Positions 15,148 to 23,728 of a DNA stretch of 39,913 nt are shown here, one piece after another. Numbering within the stretch: position 1 is the stretch's first letter; each line of letters opens with the position of its first letter. Below the pieces are notes generated by a model. That model was not told where the DNA came from. It ran no database searches and worked only from the letters and a program-made list of their open reading frames with translations. This DNA is from DATKDU01 sp035512595 (lineage in GTDB: Bacteria; Planctomycetota; Planctomycetia; Pirellulales; Pirellulaceae). The DNA lies in NCBI GenBank assembly GCA_035512595.1, contig DATKDU010000497.1, positions 1 through 39,913 of the forward strand, read 5' to 3'. A program made the position numbers and the translations under genes.

Positions 15148-17979
15148 ATGAAGTACCAGGAGTTGCTGATCCTCCTCCCTTGCCACAGTTTGGAGGATTT
15201 TCCGACCTACAACGAGGGGGACGACGCCCAAAGCCTGCTCGCCTCCTGGTCGGCTCTCTGGCACCCGGTCCTGTTGGCAAATGCCGGCCAGGCTCCATCT
15301 TGGCAACGGGTGGACGACCCGCCGCAGGAGGTCAAGGACCGGCTGCTGGTCGTCCCCAGCGTCTGCGTCCCGCGGCTGGCCACCGGCTTTCCCCAGCGGG
15401 TCAAGGACGAAGGGGGCTGCATCGTTCGCAAGACATCCAGCCGGCAGGAGATCGTCGCCGCGGCATTGGCTCCCCTGGGGGATTCAGCGCCACAAGTCGA
15501 TCCCGAGCTGGCCGCCGACTTCCTGGCGCTCGGTTACTGCTACCTGATGATCGAGCTGCTGACGCGGCAGATGCGGTATTCGAGCAATTTGGACGAGGTC
15601 TACTTCAAGGGACAAGCAGTCGGAGCGGCAGTCGCGGCAGTCGAAGGGGACGCCGCTACGGCGAAAGAAAAACTCCACGCTTGCTTCAGCGTTCTGGCCG
15701 AGGAGCGCGACCACTATTATCCAGTCGATGCGTTCCTGCTGGACCTGAACCTGACCGCCGCCACGACGCTCGGCAGCACGCTTCGCGACGAACTATCGCG
15801 GCAGACGGCTAACAATTTCCTTCTCTCCGCCGCACTCTTGGCCGAGATGCAAGAGAAGGAGCCCGCGTCGCTCGCAGCCCTGCGCGCGGCACTCGCAGAG
15901 GACCGCATCGGGCTGATTGGCGGTGAGGCGCAAGAGGAGCGATTGCCGCTGCTGTCACAAGAGACGATCCTGGCGGCACTGCGGCGCGGGCTGGCGCAGT
16001 ATGAGTCGCTGGTGGGCAGGCGACCGGTGGTTTTCGGCCGCTGGCGGTTTGGCCTGACGCCGACGCTGCCGGGGATCTTGCACCAGCTCGGCTTTCGCGG
16101 GGCGCTGCATGCCTGCTTCGAGGAAGGGGCCGTTCCCAGCGGTACGCAACTGAAAATCCGCTGGGAAGGGCTCGATGGCACGGCCATCGACGCGATCGCC
16201 CGCCCGCCGCTGGACGCCAGCAAACCGCAGACCTTCCTCAGCCTGGCGACGAAGCTAGGCGAGTCGATGGATTCCGACCACGTTGCCACCCTGTGCCTGG
16301 CGCACTGGCCCGGTCAGGCGAGTGAATGGCTCGGCGACTTGCGACGGATCGCTAGTTATTCCAAGGCCCTCGGCAAGTTCGTCACCGTGGAGAAGTATTT
16401 CGGCGAGACCGATCTGCCAGGGCATCTCGACCGCTTCGAAGCCGACCGCTATCGCTCGCCCTATCTCAAACAGGCGGTGATTCGCAAGCAGGACGATCCT
16501 ATTTCCACTACCGTCCGCTACTGGCAGTCCCAGTATCGCCAGCGTGCGGAGCAGACGATGCGGACGCTGGGGACGCTAGTGACCAGCAGACAAGTGCAGA
16601 GTGCAGAGTGCAGAGTGCAGAATGGCAGCGACTCTGCACTCTGCACTCTGCACTCTGCACTTGAATCGCAGCCCGACTCCGACGCTTCCTCGACGTCTGT
16701 CGATTCCGCCGCTGCCGCCTGGGCCGACACGCTCGCTGGCGGCAAGCGAAATCCGCAAGGGACGTTAATCCTCAATCCGTGCAGCTTCATCCGCCGCGTC
16801 GGCGTGGAATTGCCGGCAGATGCAGCGGTGCCCGAGGTGGGCAAACCGGTTTATGCCGCTGAAGCGGCGGGCCAAAGCAAGCTGGCGGTTGTCGATTTGC
16901 CGCCATCGGGGTTTGTGTGGCTCGGCGCAACGGGGGCAACCAGTTCCAAAGATAAAAAGTCGCTGTTGCTCGTCGAGGACAACTCGCTCCGCAACGAGTT
17001 CTTCGAGGCCATCATCAATCCGACCACCGGCGCGCTGGCGGCAATCCACGAATACCAGGCCCGCGGCAATCGGCTGTCTCAGCAGGTGGCGCTGCGAATG
17101 CCAGGGCCCAAGCAGCGGCCGGGGGACACGCACCGCGATCCGGACGAAGCGGCGACCTATTCGGTGATGGCGGCCGATGCAATCGAAACGACCGCCAGCA
17201 CGGCCACGATGGGAGAGATTGTCGTCCGCGGGCGGCTGCTCGATCTGCACGGTGAGAAGCTGGCCGGGTTTACGCAAACCTATCGCGTGTGGCGGGGCAG
17301 CCGCGTGCTCGTCATCGACGTCGAGCTCGATCCGCTGACGGAGCTAAAGCCCGATTCGTGGAATTCGTATTACTGCTGCCGCTTCGCGTGGCCCGAGGAA
17401 GGGGCGGACCTCTTCCGCACGGTGAACGAGACGCGTCAGCCGGCGAGCGCCCAACGATTCGAGTCGCCGCACTACATCGAGATTGCCGGGGCCAAGAACA
17501 GCACGACGATCCTTACCGGCGGCTTGCCGTTCCACCGGCGGCACGAAGCGCGGATGCTCGACACGCTCCTCATCTCCCGCGGCGAGTCGCAGCGAAAGTT
17601 CCGCCTGGGGATCGGCATCGATTTAACCCACCCAATGCTCGATGCGGTCAGCTTGCTGTCGCCGCCGCTCGTCGTGCCCCGCGCGGCACAGCCCAGCAGC
17701 GGCACGTCGGGCTGGCTGTTTCACATCGACGCCCGCAACGTCATCGCCACGCACTGGAAGCCGGTGCTCGACGGAGGTACCGTCAGCGGCTTTCGCGTAC
17801 GGCTGTTGGAAACTGCCGGCCGCCCGGCGAACCTGACGCTGAGCGCCTTTCGCGGCGTAAAGTCCGCCCAGCAAGTCGATTTTCGCGGCGAGCCGACTGG
17901 CGATTGCACGGTCAGCGAGGGAAAGATCAAAGTCGATCTGCCGGCGCATGGTTGGGTGGAAGTCATCGGTACTTGGTAA
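15148..17979 (+). CDS. Large glycosidase-like protein, GH38/GH57-type
   Basis: A 943-residue protein with no signal peptide. The N-terminal half looks like the (beta/alpha)7 barrel of GH38/GH57 enzymes. It opens with a strand and His (LLILLPCHSLEDFP). Later it has GLIGGEAQEERLPLLSQETI, then PVVFGRWRFGLTPTLPGIL, then HQLGFRGALH, in the order known from alpha-mannosidases. The C-terminal half resembles the GH38 beta-sandwich (SLRNEFFEAIINPTTGALAA, then DSWNSYYCCRFAW). Substrate unknown. I could not place the nucleophile Asp with confidence, so activity is unproven. Residues about 480-510 are encoded by a perfect inverted repeat of heptamers, an in-frame insertion that separates the two halves. 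The start ATG lacks a clear ribosome-binding site. cmk follows 35 bp later. Confidence 0.65.
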   Translation: MKYQELLILLPCHSLEDFPTYNEGDDAQSLLASWSALWHPVLLANAGQAPSWQRVDDPPQEVKDRLLVVPSVCVPRLATGFPQRVKDEGGCIVRKTSSRQEIVAAALAPLGDSAPQVDPELAADFLALGYCYLMIELLTRQMRYSSNLDEVYFKGQAVGAAVAAVEGDAATAKEKLHACFSVLAEERDHYYPVDAFLLDLNLTAATTLGSTLRDELSRQTANNFLLSAALLAEMQEKEPASLAALRAALAEDRIGLIGGEAQEERLPLLSQETILAALRRGLAQYESLVGRRPVVFGRWRFGLTPTLPGILHQLGFRGALHACFEEGAVPSGTQLKIRWEGLDGTAIDAIARPPLDASKPQTFLSLATKLGESMDSDHVATLCLAHWPGQASEWLGDLRRIASYSKALGKFVTVEKYFGETDLPGHLDRFEADRYRSPYLKQAVIRKQDDPISTTVRYWQSQYRQRAEQTMRTLGTLVTSRQVQSAECRVQNGSDSALCTLHSALESQPDSDASSTSVDSAAAAWADTLAGGKRNPQGTLILNPCSFIRRVGVELPADAAVPEVGKPVYAAEAAGQSKLAVVDLPPSGFVWLGATGATSSKDKKSLLLVEDNSLRNEFFEAIINPTTGALAAIHEYQARGNRLSQQVALRMPGPKQRPGDTHRDPDEAATYSVMAADAIETTASTATMGEIVVRGRLLDLHGEKLAGFTQTYRVWRGSRVLVIDVELDPLTELKPDSWNSYYCCRFAWPEEGADLFRTVNETRQPASAQRFESPHYIEIAGAKNSTTILTGGLPFHRRHEARMLDTLLISRGESQRKFRLGIGIDLTHPMLDAVSLLSPPLVVPRAAQPSSGTSGWLFHIDARNVIATHWKPVLDGGTVSGFRVRLLETAGRPANLTLSAFRGVKSAQQVDFRGEPTGDCTVSEGKIKVDLPAHGWVEVIGTW
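16591..16663. repeat. Perfect 31-bp inverted repeat made of GTGCAGA heptamers
   Basis: The left arm (16591-16621) is CAA followed by four GTGCAGA units. The right arm (16633-16663) is its exact reverse complement. The loop is 11 bases. It lies inside the glycosidase gene without causing a stop or frame change, and adds a Ser/Cys/Gln-rich linker (RQVQSAECRVQN, then DSALCTLHSALE). The stem would form a very stable RNA or cruciform. Confidence 0.95.
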
Positions 17980-17983
17980 TTGG

Positions 17984-18010
17984 CTCCTGACTCCTGACTC
18001 CTGGCTCCTT
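17984..18010. repeat. CTCCTGA heptamer array before cmk
   Basis: CTCCTGA, CTCCTGA, CTCCTGG and CTCCTT follow one another from 17984 to 18010. They fill nearly the whole 35-base gap between the glycosidase stop and the cmk ATG. The sequence carries the anti-Shine-Dalgarno core (CTCCT) on the sense strand where AGGAG would be expected. Confidence 0.85.
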
Positions 18011-18014
18011 CCTC

Positions 18015-18662
18015 ATGATCGTCACCATCGACGGACCGGCTGGGGCAGGCAAAAGCAGCGTGGCGCGGCAGCTTGCTCGGCGGCTGGGATTTCAATTTCT
18101 CGACACGGGCGCGATGTACCGGGCCGTAGCACTGGCGGCACTGCGAGCGGGACTCGGTGACCAAGACGCTGATCGAATTGCCGACCTGGCGGCGAAGCTG
18201 TCGCTGGTGTTTCTGGAGGACCGCGTACTGTTGAACGGTGCGGACGTGACCGCACAGATCCGCACCAGCGACGTGGCCGCCGCGGTGCACCTGGCCGCCG
18301 ACAACCCGCGCGTGCGGGCTCGGCTCGTGGACCTACAGCGGCAGATCGCCGGCTCGCAGGACACGGTCACCGAAGGTCGCGACCAGGGGACCGTCGCCTT
18401 CCCGAATGCCGAGTGCAAGATTTTTCTGACCGCATCGCCCCAGGAGCGCGCCAGCCGCCGTCATGCCGAGCTGACCGCCCGCGGCGAAAAGGTCTCGCTG
18501 GACGAGGTCCTCGCCCAGCAAACCGAGCGCGACCGCCGCGATGCGATTCGCCCCGTCGGAGCGCTCGTCAAAGCGGCCGACGCGGTCGAAGTCCTCACCG
18601 ACGGGTTGACGTCCGATGAGGTGGTAGCGCGGCTGGAAGAGGTAGTTCGCTCCTGCGCGTAG
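18015..18662 (+). CDS. cmk: Cytidylate kinase
   Basis: A 215-residue protein, normal length. It phosphorylates CMP and dCMP with ATP in the cytoplasm, for pyrimidine recycling. IDGPAGAGKSSVARQLA (residues 5-21) is the P-loop. FLDTGAMYRA is the CMP-side motif. VTEGRDQGTVAFPNA matches the conserved GRDIGTVVFPDA region, with Gln in place of the usual Ile. ASRRHAEL and ERDRRDA give the lid arginines. The start is at the family position but no AGGAG lies upstream; the leader is a CTCCTGA array. plsC begins four bases after the stop, so the two form an operon, a common pairing in bacteria. Confidence 0.95.
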   Translation: MIVTIDGPAGAGKSSVARQLARRLGFQFLDTGAMYRAVALAALRAGLGDQDADRIADLAAKLSLVFLEDRVLLNGADVTAQIRTSDVAAAVHLAADNPRVRARLVDLQRQIAGSQDTVTEGRDQGTVAFPNAECKIFLTASPQERASRRHAELTARGEKVSLDEVLAQQTERDRRDAIRPVGALVKAADAVEVLTDGLTSDEVVARLEEVVRSCA

Positions 18663-18666
18663 CACC

Positions 18667-19374
18667 ATGCACCGCACCTTGGCACAGCGCGTTGTCTACG
18701 ACCTGCTCCGCGTGCTCGCGCGGCTGGTGGTGGTCTGGTTTGGCCGGTTTCGCGTGGCCGGGCGGGAGAACTGGCCGGAAAGCGGCGGTGCGCTCGTGTG
18801 CGCCAACCACCAAAGCTATCTCGACCCGCCGTTGGTGGGACTGACCTGCCCGCGGCGGCTGACGTACCTGGGGCGGCAGACGCTGTTTGGCAACAAGCTG
18901 CTGGCGCCGATCATCACCTTCCTCGACACCATTCCCATCGACCGCGAAGGGGGCGGGCTGGCGGGCCTCAAGGAAACGCTGCGGCGGCTGAAACGGGGCG
19001 ACATGGTTCTCATCTTCCCCGAGGGGACGCGCACTCGCAACGGAGCACTTCAGTCGCTCAAGCCTGGATTCTGCGCGGTCGCGCGGCGGAGCGGGGTGCC
19101 GCTGGTGCCGGTGGCTCTCGATGGGGCCTACGACGCCTGGCCGCGGACGAGTCCCTTGCCCCGCGGCGGTCGGCTGGCGGTCGTGATTGGCAAACCGATA
19201 AGTGCCGCCAAAGTGGCCCAGCTCAGCGATGAGCAGCTCGTGGCGGAGCTGGCGCGGCGAATGGAGGAGTGTCTGGCAGAAGCGAGGAAGCTGAGGGGAA
19301 TCACAGCGTCCGCCGCGCCCGGTGTGCCCCTTCAGGTCGTGCCGCTGCCGAGCCGTCGTCGCGACGCGTCCTGA
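18667..19374 (+). CDS. plsC: 1-acyl-sn-glycerol-3-phosphate acyltransferase
   Basis: A 235-residue PlsC-family enzyme. It adds the second acyl chain to lysophosphatidic acid to give phosphatidic acid at the cytoplasmic membrane. NHQSYLDP carries the HX4D catalytic motif (His48, Asp53). IFPEGTRTRNG (about 116-126) is the substrate-phosphate motif. PLVPVALDGAYDAWP is the third conserved block. A hydrophobic N-terminal stretch (residues 12-26) should anchor it to the membrane. It lies four bases after cmk and converges on the HD-domain gene with only 21 bases between them, and no clear terminator is seen there. Confidence 0.93.
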   Translation: MHRTLAQRVVYDLLRVLARLVVVWFGRFRVAGRENWPESGGALVCANHQSYLDPPLVGLTCPRRLTYLGRQTLFGNKLLAPIITFLDTIPIDREGGGLAGLKETLRRLKRGDMVLIFPEGTRTRNGALQSLKPGFCAVARRSGVPLVPVALDGAYDAWPRTSPLPRGGRLAVVIGKPISAAKVAQLSDEQLVAELARRMEECLAEARKLRGITASAAPGVPLQVVPLPSRRRDAS

Positions 19375-19395
19375 GAGGGGCGCTTCGCGTGCCTG

Positions 19396-20835
19396 CTACA
19401 TGTTCGTCACATCATCCACGCCCCCTGCACCGAGCAGTTGGTCGAGCGCCGCCGAGACGACCGCCGCGTGCTCGCCGCTATGGGCATAGATGCGGCAGAT
19501 GCGGTGGCTCACTGGCAGCCGCTTATAAAACTCGTCGGCAGTCAGCGGCCGGACGATTCCCCGCGCAGAATCGTAGAGAAAATTCTGTCCCGCAGCCGGG
19601 CCGGCAGTATGCGGCCGGAAGATCGTCCGGGCCAGATCGACCCGCAACGGCAGATCTCGCAGATCGGCCGGCAAGAGTTGCCGCAACTTCTGCTGCACAA
19701 AGTCCCCGTCGCTGAAGATGCTGGCCTGCTCGGCATCGTCCTTGGCAAACAGCAAACTTCGCTGGCAGATCGCAGTCCACGGAATGTTCCTCGCGATCAG
19801 ATCCCGCCATTGGCTGCCGAGGGACGATAGCTCCGGATCGCTCGACCGGGACCACCTTTGCACATCGACCAGCAGCGACGACTCGGTGAAGTGCAAATAC
19901 TCATCGAGGTGCTTGAGCGGATTGCCGGGGAAGAGGTGCTGGCGGCTGGCGACAAAGAGATCCTTGAGAGCCAGGTCGATGGCCCGCACGGTGCGGTGGA
20001 AGTAAATCGAGCGAAACAGCTCGGCCCGCACGTTGATAAACCGGACCAGCGTGTCGATTCCCTTGTCGTGAATCGTCAACCCTTGCGGGCTGAAGAAGCT
20101 GTAGTGCAAAAGCCGCTCCAGATCGAACGCCCGCTGGCTGTAGCCCGACATGAACGCATCGCGGAGGACGAAATCCATGTTGTCGATCGTATAAATGCCC
20201 GACAGAAGCGCTCGCAGGAAGACGAGCCAGCGTGGGGCTTCCTCGTGGGGCAGGTTTTCAACCTGCCCAGCAGAGACAGGTTGGAAACCTGTCCTACCCG
20301 GCCGCTGAATGAGCCACGCAATTTGCCCCGCATCGAGCCGTTCCCCGTCCTGCAATTCTGAGTTCGGATTCCGCCGCACGCGCGACAGCAGTTCCCCCAG
20401 AATCTCCCGAATGATCACCGCCCCGATCGTCTCGTGCGTCTGACCGTAGGGCTTGAGAAAATGCTCGTCAAAAAAGTGGCCGAAAGGCCCGTGGCCCACG
20501 TCGTGCAACAGCCCCGCCATTCGCAGCAGCGTCTCGACATATCCGCGGCTGGGGCAATCGGGGCAGACCTCCTTGAGGCTGTCGTAAAAGGCGGCCGCGG
20601 CGCGGCTTCCCAGGTGCATCGCCCCAACGACGTGCGGGAACCGCGTGTGCTCTGCCGTCGGATAGACCCACCACGCCGTCTGGAGCTGATGAATGTATCG
20701 CAGCCGCTGCACCCACGGATGATCGATCACCTGCCGCTCAGAGACTTCCCCCGCCGGCAGTTCAACACTGGAAGCGAACGGAATGTAGCCATGAACCGGG
20801 TCGTGGCTCAGGTTCTCACGTACGTACGAGCGCAT
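19396..20835 (-). CDS. HD-superfamily phosphohydrolase (dNTPase-like)
   Basis: A 479-residue protein. Metal-ligand motifs of HD hydrolases related to dGTPase are present: AEHTRFPHVVGAMHLG (His63/His68), GLLHDVGHGPFGHFF (His111-Asp112) and YTIDNMDFVLRDA (Asp218 region). Proteins of this kind remove phosphate groups from nucleotides, often dNTPs, and belong to the YdhJ/YwfO/SAMHD1-like group. The true substrate is unknown. Residues about 179-198 (RTGFQPVSAGQVENLPHEE) come from a palindromic repeat inserted in frame between the HD motif and the last Asp, probably forming a surface loop. The ATG is preceded by GGGGA. It is divergent from the secreted-protein gene. Confidence 0.9.
   Translation of the reverse strand: MRSYVRENLSHDPVHGYIPFASSVELPAGEVSERQVIDHPWVQRLRYIHQLQTAWWVYPTAEHTRFPHVVGAMHLGSRAAAAFYDSLKEVCPDCPSRGYVETLLRMAGLLHDVGHGPFGHFFDEHFLKPYGQTHETIGAVIIREILGELLSRVRRNPNSELQDGERLDAGQIAWLIQRPGRTGFQPVSAGQVENLPHEEAPRWLVFLRALLSGIYTIDNMDFVLRDAFMSGYSQRAFDLERLLHYSFFSPQGLTIHDKGIDTLVRFINVRAELFRSIYFHRTVRAIDLALKDLFVASRQHLFPGNPLKHLDEYLHFTESSLLVDVQRWSRSSDPELSSLGSQWRDLIARNIPWTAICQRSLLFAKDDAEQASIFSDGDFVQQKLRQLLPADLRDLPLRVDLARTIFRPHTAGPAAGQNFLYDSARGIVRPLTADEFYKRLPVSHRICRIYAHSGEHAAVVSAALDQLLGAGGVDDVTNM
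20248..20293. repeat. In-frame double palindrome (TGFQPV-type element)
   Basis: Two stems stand side by side: GGGCAGGTT-TTC-AACCTGCCC (20248-20268) and GACAGGTT-GGA-AACCTGTC (20275-20293). Both share the core CAGGTT-N3-AACCTG. On the - strand they are read as TGFQPV and GQVENLP within the HD protein. I recall the same peptide from many Pirellulales proteins, which marks a dispersed element. Confidence 0.85.
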
Positions 20836-20965
20836 CTCGGTTCCCCAGCCAAAAAGTTGAAAAACGGCCTGAAACTTGCTCCGTTGTCGCTGCCGGGGTC
20901 TGCGGCGGACCGCACGCCCCGGTCGCCCGCAAGGTCGAGCACAGCTTTCGCAGTCTGCCGCCTTT

Positions 20966-20997
20966 ACGGTATCATTTCGATAGCGAAAGTTTACCGT
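20966..20997. promoter_or_regulatory. Nested dyad in a divergent intergenic region
   Basis: ACGGTA and TACCGT flank TTTCG-ATAG-CGAAA, with equal 3-base gaps on both sides, so the 32 bp are symmetric about the ATAG centre. It lies in the 307-base gap between the HD gene (-) and the secreted-protein gene (+), in an A/T-richer patch. It may be an operator for one or both genes, or an RNA hairpin in the leader of the + gene. Nothing else is recognised in this gap. Confidence 0.4.
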
Positions 20998-21142
20998 TCC
21001 TACACAAAAATGGGTTGCTTGTAGTGGCGAGTCGTGAACTGCCAGAAGGTTGGCCGATATTCATGAAACCACCCTTGCCTCCACCCGCCCGTCCGCCCAA
21101 AAACTCCCTCTCCCGCAGGGACTTGTGCCAAGGAGCTCTCTA

Positions 21143-23086
21143 GTGGCGCGAAATGCCCCCACCCTCTGCGCTCTCGTTGCCGGTTCCCTCCTGCTGCTAG
21201 CGGGGCAGGCGGCGGCAATCCAGCCGAGCGAGACGCTGCTTCCTAATACGACCAAAGGCTATGCCGCCACTCCCGACATTGAGGAACTGCGGAGCAAATT
21301 CAAGGAAACGCAGTTTGGCGAGTTGGTGCGGGATGAAGCGATGAAAGAATTCATCGAAGACCTGCGGATCCAGCTTCGCGAGAAACTCAACAATGCCGGG
21401 GCGCGGCTGGGGCTGACGTGGGAGGACCTGGAAGGGGTTCCGGCCGGCGAGGTAGCGATTGCCGCCATTCAGCCCGACGCCAAGGACCGCGACTCGCACG
21501 CCACGGCCATCCTGGTGGACATCACCAGCAAGCGGGCCCAGGCCGATGCGCTCCTGGCAAAAATGGATAAGAACCTGCTGGCTCAGAGAGCGGTCAAGAG
21601 CAGCGACAAAGCGGGGGCCATCAACCTGACGATCTATACCTTGCCCGCCCGCGAAGTGGAAAGGCTCGTGGGCCGCGAACGGGTCATGGTCAAGGTGATC
21701 GACGTCGTCGTCCATTTCATCCAGGACGACCAACTTGTCGTCACCGATCACAAGGCGATTGCGCAGGGCATCGCCGGCCGTTTTGGCAAAGACGCTGCCG
21801 ATACGCTGGCCAAGCTGCCGGCGTTCGAGCATGTCGCCGCCCGGCTGGCGAAGGATCAAGGAAAGCTCGCGCCGCAGGTTCGCTGGTTCCTCGAACCGTT
21901 CGGTTATACCGAGGTCTCGCGAGCCATGGCCGGAGGCAAACGGAAGCGTGGGATGGACCTGCTCGCCGTACTGCGGAAGCAGGGATTCACGGCCATTCAA
22001 GGGCTGGGCGGTCACGTGTTCCTGGCAACAGGCGCAGAAGAGCTGCTGCATCGCTCGTTTGTGTATGCACCGACGTCGGCGACCGACTTGACGCAAGGCA
22101 AGTGGGAGTTGGCGATGCGAATGCTCGATTTCCCCAACTCCAATAAGCTGGCACCTCCCGCTTGGGTCTCGCAGGATGTGGGGACCTACGTCACGTTCCA
22201 CAACAAACTGCAAAACTCCTTCTGGTATGCCGAGACCCTGATCGACGAGTACATGGGGGATAAAGGGGTCTTCAAGGACATGATCGACAACCTGAAGATC
22301 GATCCGGCCGGGCCGATGATCGACATCAAGAGGGAACTGGTCGATCATCTGGGCGAGCGGGTCATCGTGATTAGCGACGTCGAAGTTCCCGTCACCACCA
22401 AGAGCGAGCGGCTGATCGTCGCCATCGAGATCACCAATCCCGCCGTTGTGGCCAAGACGCTGCAGAAAAACTTCTCGGCGGATCCCAAAGCCAAGAAGCG
22501 GGAAATCGGCGGGCACATCATCTGGGAAGTGGCCAACGAGGAGACGAGCGATCCCGAGCTGACCATCGAAGGAGATGACGGCGGGTTCGTCGCCGCTCGG
22601 GCCAAGGAGGAGGTCGTCCAAGCGGAGCCGATCCTGCCGAACATGGCGTTCACCGTGTTCAAAGGGCAACTCATGGTCGCCACGCACGTCGACTTCCTGG
22701 CGGACCTGATGGCCAATGCCGACAAGATCAAGCCTCTCGACGGGTCGGCGGAATACAAAAGGGTTGACACTGCCCTTATCCGCCTGGGCGCGGCCAACGA
22801 CGCCCTTCGCTCCTTCACCCGCACCGACAAATCGTACCGCGGCACTTACGATCTGGTCCGTCAAGGAAAGCTGCCGCAAGCGGAGACGATCCTGGCGCGG
22901 GTCCTCAACAACGTCCTCGGCTCCGGCAAGAAAGAGGACGTCCGCCAGCAGGAGATCGACGGCAGCAAGCTCCCGCCGTTTGAACAGGTGCAGAAGTACC
23001 TCGGCCCCGCCGGCGCGTACCTGCACACGGAGGAAAACGGGTGGATTCTCGTCGGGTGTTTGCTGAAGAAGGAAAAGGCAGATTAG
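21143..23086 (+). CDS. Secreted protein of unknown function
   Basis: About 647 residues. I chose the GTG at 21143 because AGGAG stands seven bases before it and a clean signal peptide begins there (MARNAPTLCALVAGSLLLLA, then GQAAA before IQPSE). The frame stays open upstream to 21050, but only with a TTG and no ribosome-binding site. The mature part is mixed alpha/beta, rich in Lys, Asp and Glu, with no cysteine motif, TM segment or repeat that I recognise. It looks like one of the large conserved secreted hypotheticals of planctomycetes. No catalytic motif is seen. It seems to be a single-gene transcript, since hairpins follow it and the next gene is on the other strand. Confidence 0.75.
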   Translation: MARNAPTLCALVAGSLLLLAGQAAAIQPSETLLPNTTKGYAATPDIEELRSKFKETQFGELVRDEAMKEFIEDLRIQLREKLNNAGARLGLTWEDLEGVPAGEVAIAAIQPDAKDRDSHATAILVDITSKRAQADALLAKMDKNLLAQRAVKSSDKAGAINLTIYTLPAREVERLVGRERVMVKVIDVVVHFIQDDQLVVTDHKAIAQGIAGRFGKDAADTLAKLPAFEHVAARLAKDQGKLAPQVRWFLEPFGYTEVSRAMAGGKRKRGMDLLAVLRKQGFTAIQGLGGHVFLATGAEELLHRSFVYAPTSATDLTQGKWELAMRMLDFPNSNKLAPPAWVSQDVGTYVTFHNKLQNSFWYAETLIDEYMGDKGVFKDMIDNLKIDPAGPMIDIKRELVDHLGERVIVISDVEVPVTTKSERLIVAIEITNPAVVAKTLQKNFSADPKAKKREIGGHIIWEVANEETSDPELTIEGDDGGFVAARAKEEVVQAEPILPNMAFTVFKGQLMVATHVDFLADLMANADKIKPLDGSAEYKRVDTALIRLGAANDALRSFTRTDKSYRGTYDLVRQGKLPQAETILARVLNNVLGSGKKEDVRQQEIDGSKLPPFEQVQKYLGPAGAYLHTEENGWILVGCLLKKEKAD

Positions 23087-23126
23087 CCGGAGGCTAACAT
23101 CCTCGGGAGAACGCTTTGCCTCCCGA
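23083..23126 (+). terminator. Two hairpins after the secreted-protein gene
   Basis: TTAGCC-GGA-GGCTAA (23083-23097) overlaps the stop codon. TCGGGAG (23103-23109) and CTCCCGA (23120-23126) form a second perfect stem. There is no T-run, so termination is plausible but not certain. The first hairpin may belong to a dispersed palindrome family. Confidence 0.4.
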
Positions 23127-23155
23127 ACAACCACGCGCTACCGACGACCGGGCGA

Positions 23156-23728
23156 TTACCGCCGCGACTGACTGAGCCGCTCGCGGGGGCGCGCGGCGCA
23201 CTTGGCGTTCTTCTGCACGATGGGGTGCGGCGCTGGGAGCGGAACCTGCCGCGACAGATCGAACCAGACGTCGGTCCCGTCCAGGCACTGCACGACGTCG
23301 AGTGCCGTGCCGCTTCTATTGATTAGCGCCTGCGGGCCGGGTTCCAGCCCGAGCGCCTGACAGATGTGCCGCTCGTCGGCGGTGCATACGACGAAGTAGG
23401 GAGAATCGGGGGAGCCGTCGCCGCTGTCCAAAATGCCGGCGAGGCAGGCCTCGAGCAGGAATTCTTCCAGCTCGGCATCTTCCGCGTCGCCGGCGGTGCG
23501 GGCCGACTGCGCCGCCAGCGCGTGTACGGCCGGCGAAAGCGCGACGATCGGCGGGAGTTCCGCCAGCACCGCCGCAAAGGCCGCGTGATCCCCCGCTTCG
23601 GCCAACTCCGCCAACAGCGCTACGTCGATGACGGCTAGACAGCCCGACGAACGGGAGAGGGCCTGGAAGGCGGCGAGGAAAGTAGTTTGCGACGGTGCAA
23701 TGGCGAACGCTTTCAGCGCGCGTTGCAT
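23156..23728 (-). CDS. Hypothetical protein
   Basis: About 190 residues. The frame extends to 23800, but I prefer the Met at 23728 (MQRALKAFAIAPSQ) because the part before it is Ser/Arg-rich and unlike a conserved start. The N-terminal half is Ala/Leu-rich and helical (VIDVALLAELAEAGDHAAFA, then AVLAELPPIVALSP). The C-terminal half has predicted strands (YFVVCTADERHICQALGL, then ALDVVQCLDGTDVWFDL). No domain is recognised. The C-terminal tail is basic (PRERLSQSRR). No signal peptide or TM helix is seen. Base composition and codon use resemble the neighbours, so it is probably real. It may share a transcript with the 1069-residue gene upstream on the same strand. Confidence 0.6.
   Translation of the reverse strand: MQRALKAFAIAPSQTTFLAAFQALSRSSGCLAVIDVALLAELAEAGDHAAFAAVLAELPPIVALSPAVHALAAQSARTAGDAEDAELEEFLLEACLAGILDSGDGSPDSPYFVVCTADERHICQALGLEPGPQALINRSGTALDVVQCLDGTDVWFDLSRQVPLPAPHPIVQKNAKCAARPRERLSQSRR

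Noticed and set aside
16591..16663. Terminator hairpin
   Set aside because: It lies in the middle of an intact coding frame and has no T-run.
21197..23134. 645-codon - strand open frame opposite the secreted-protein gene
   Set aside because: The + strand has AGGAG, GTG and a signal peptide; the antisense frame has no recognisable domain.
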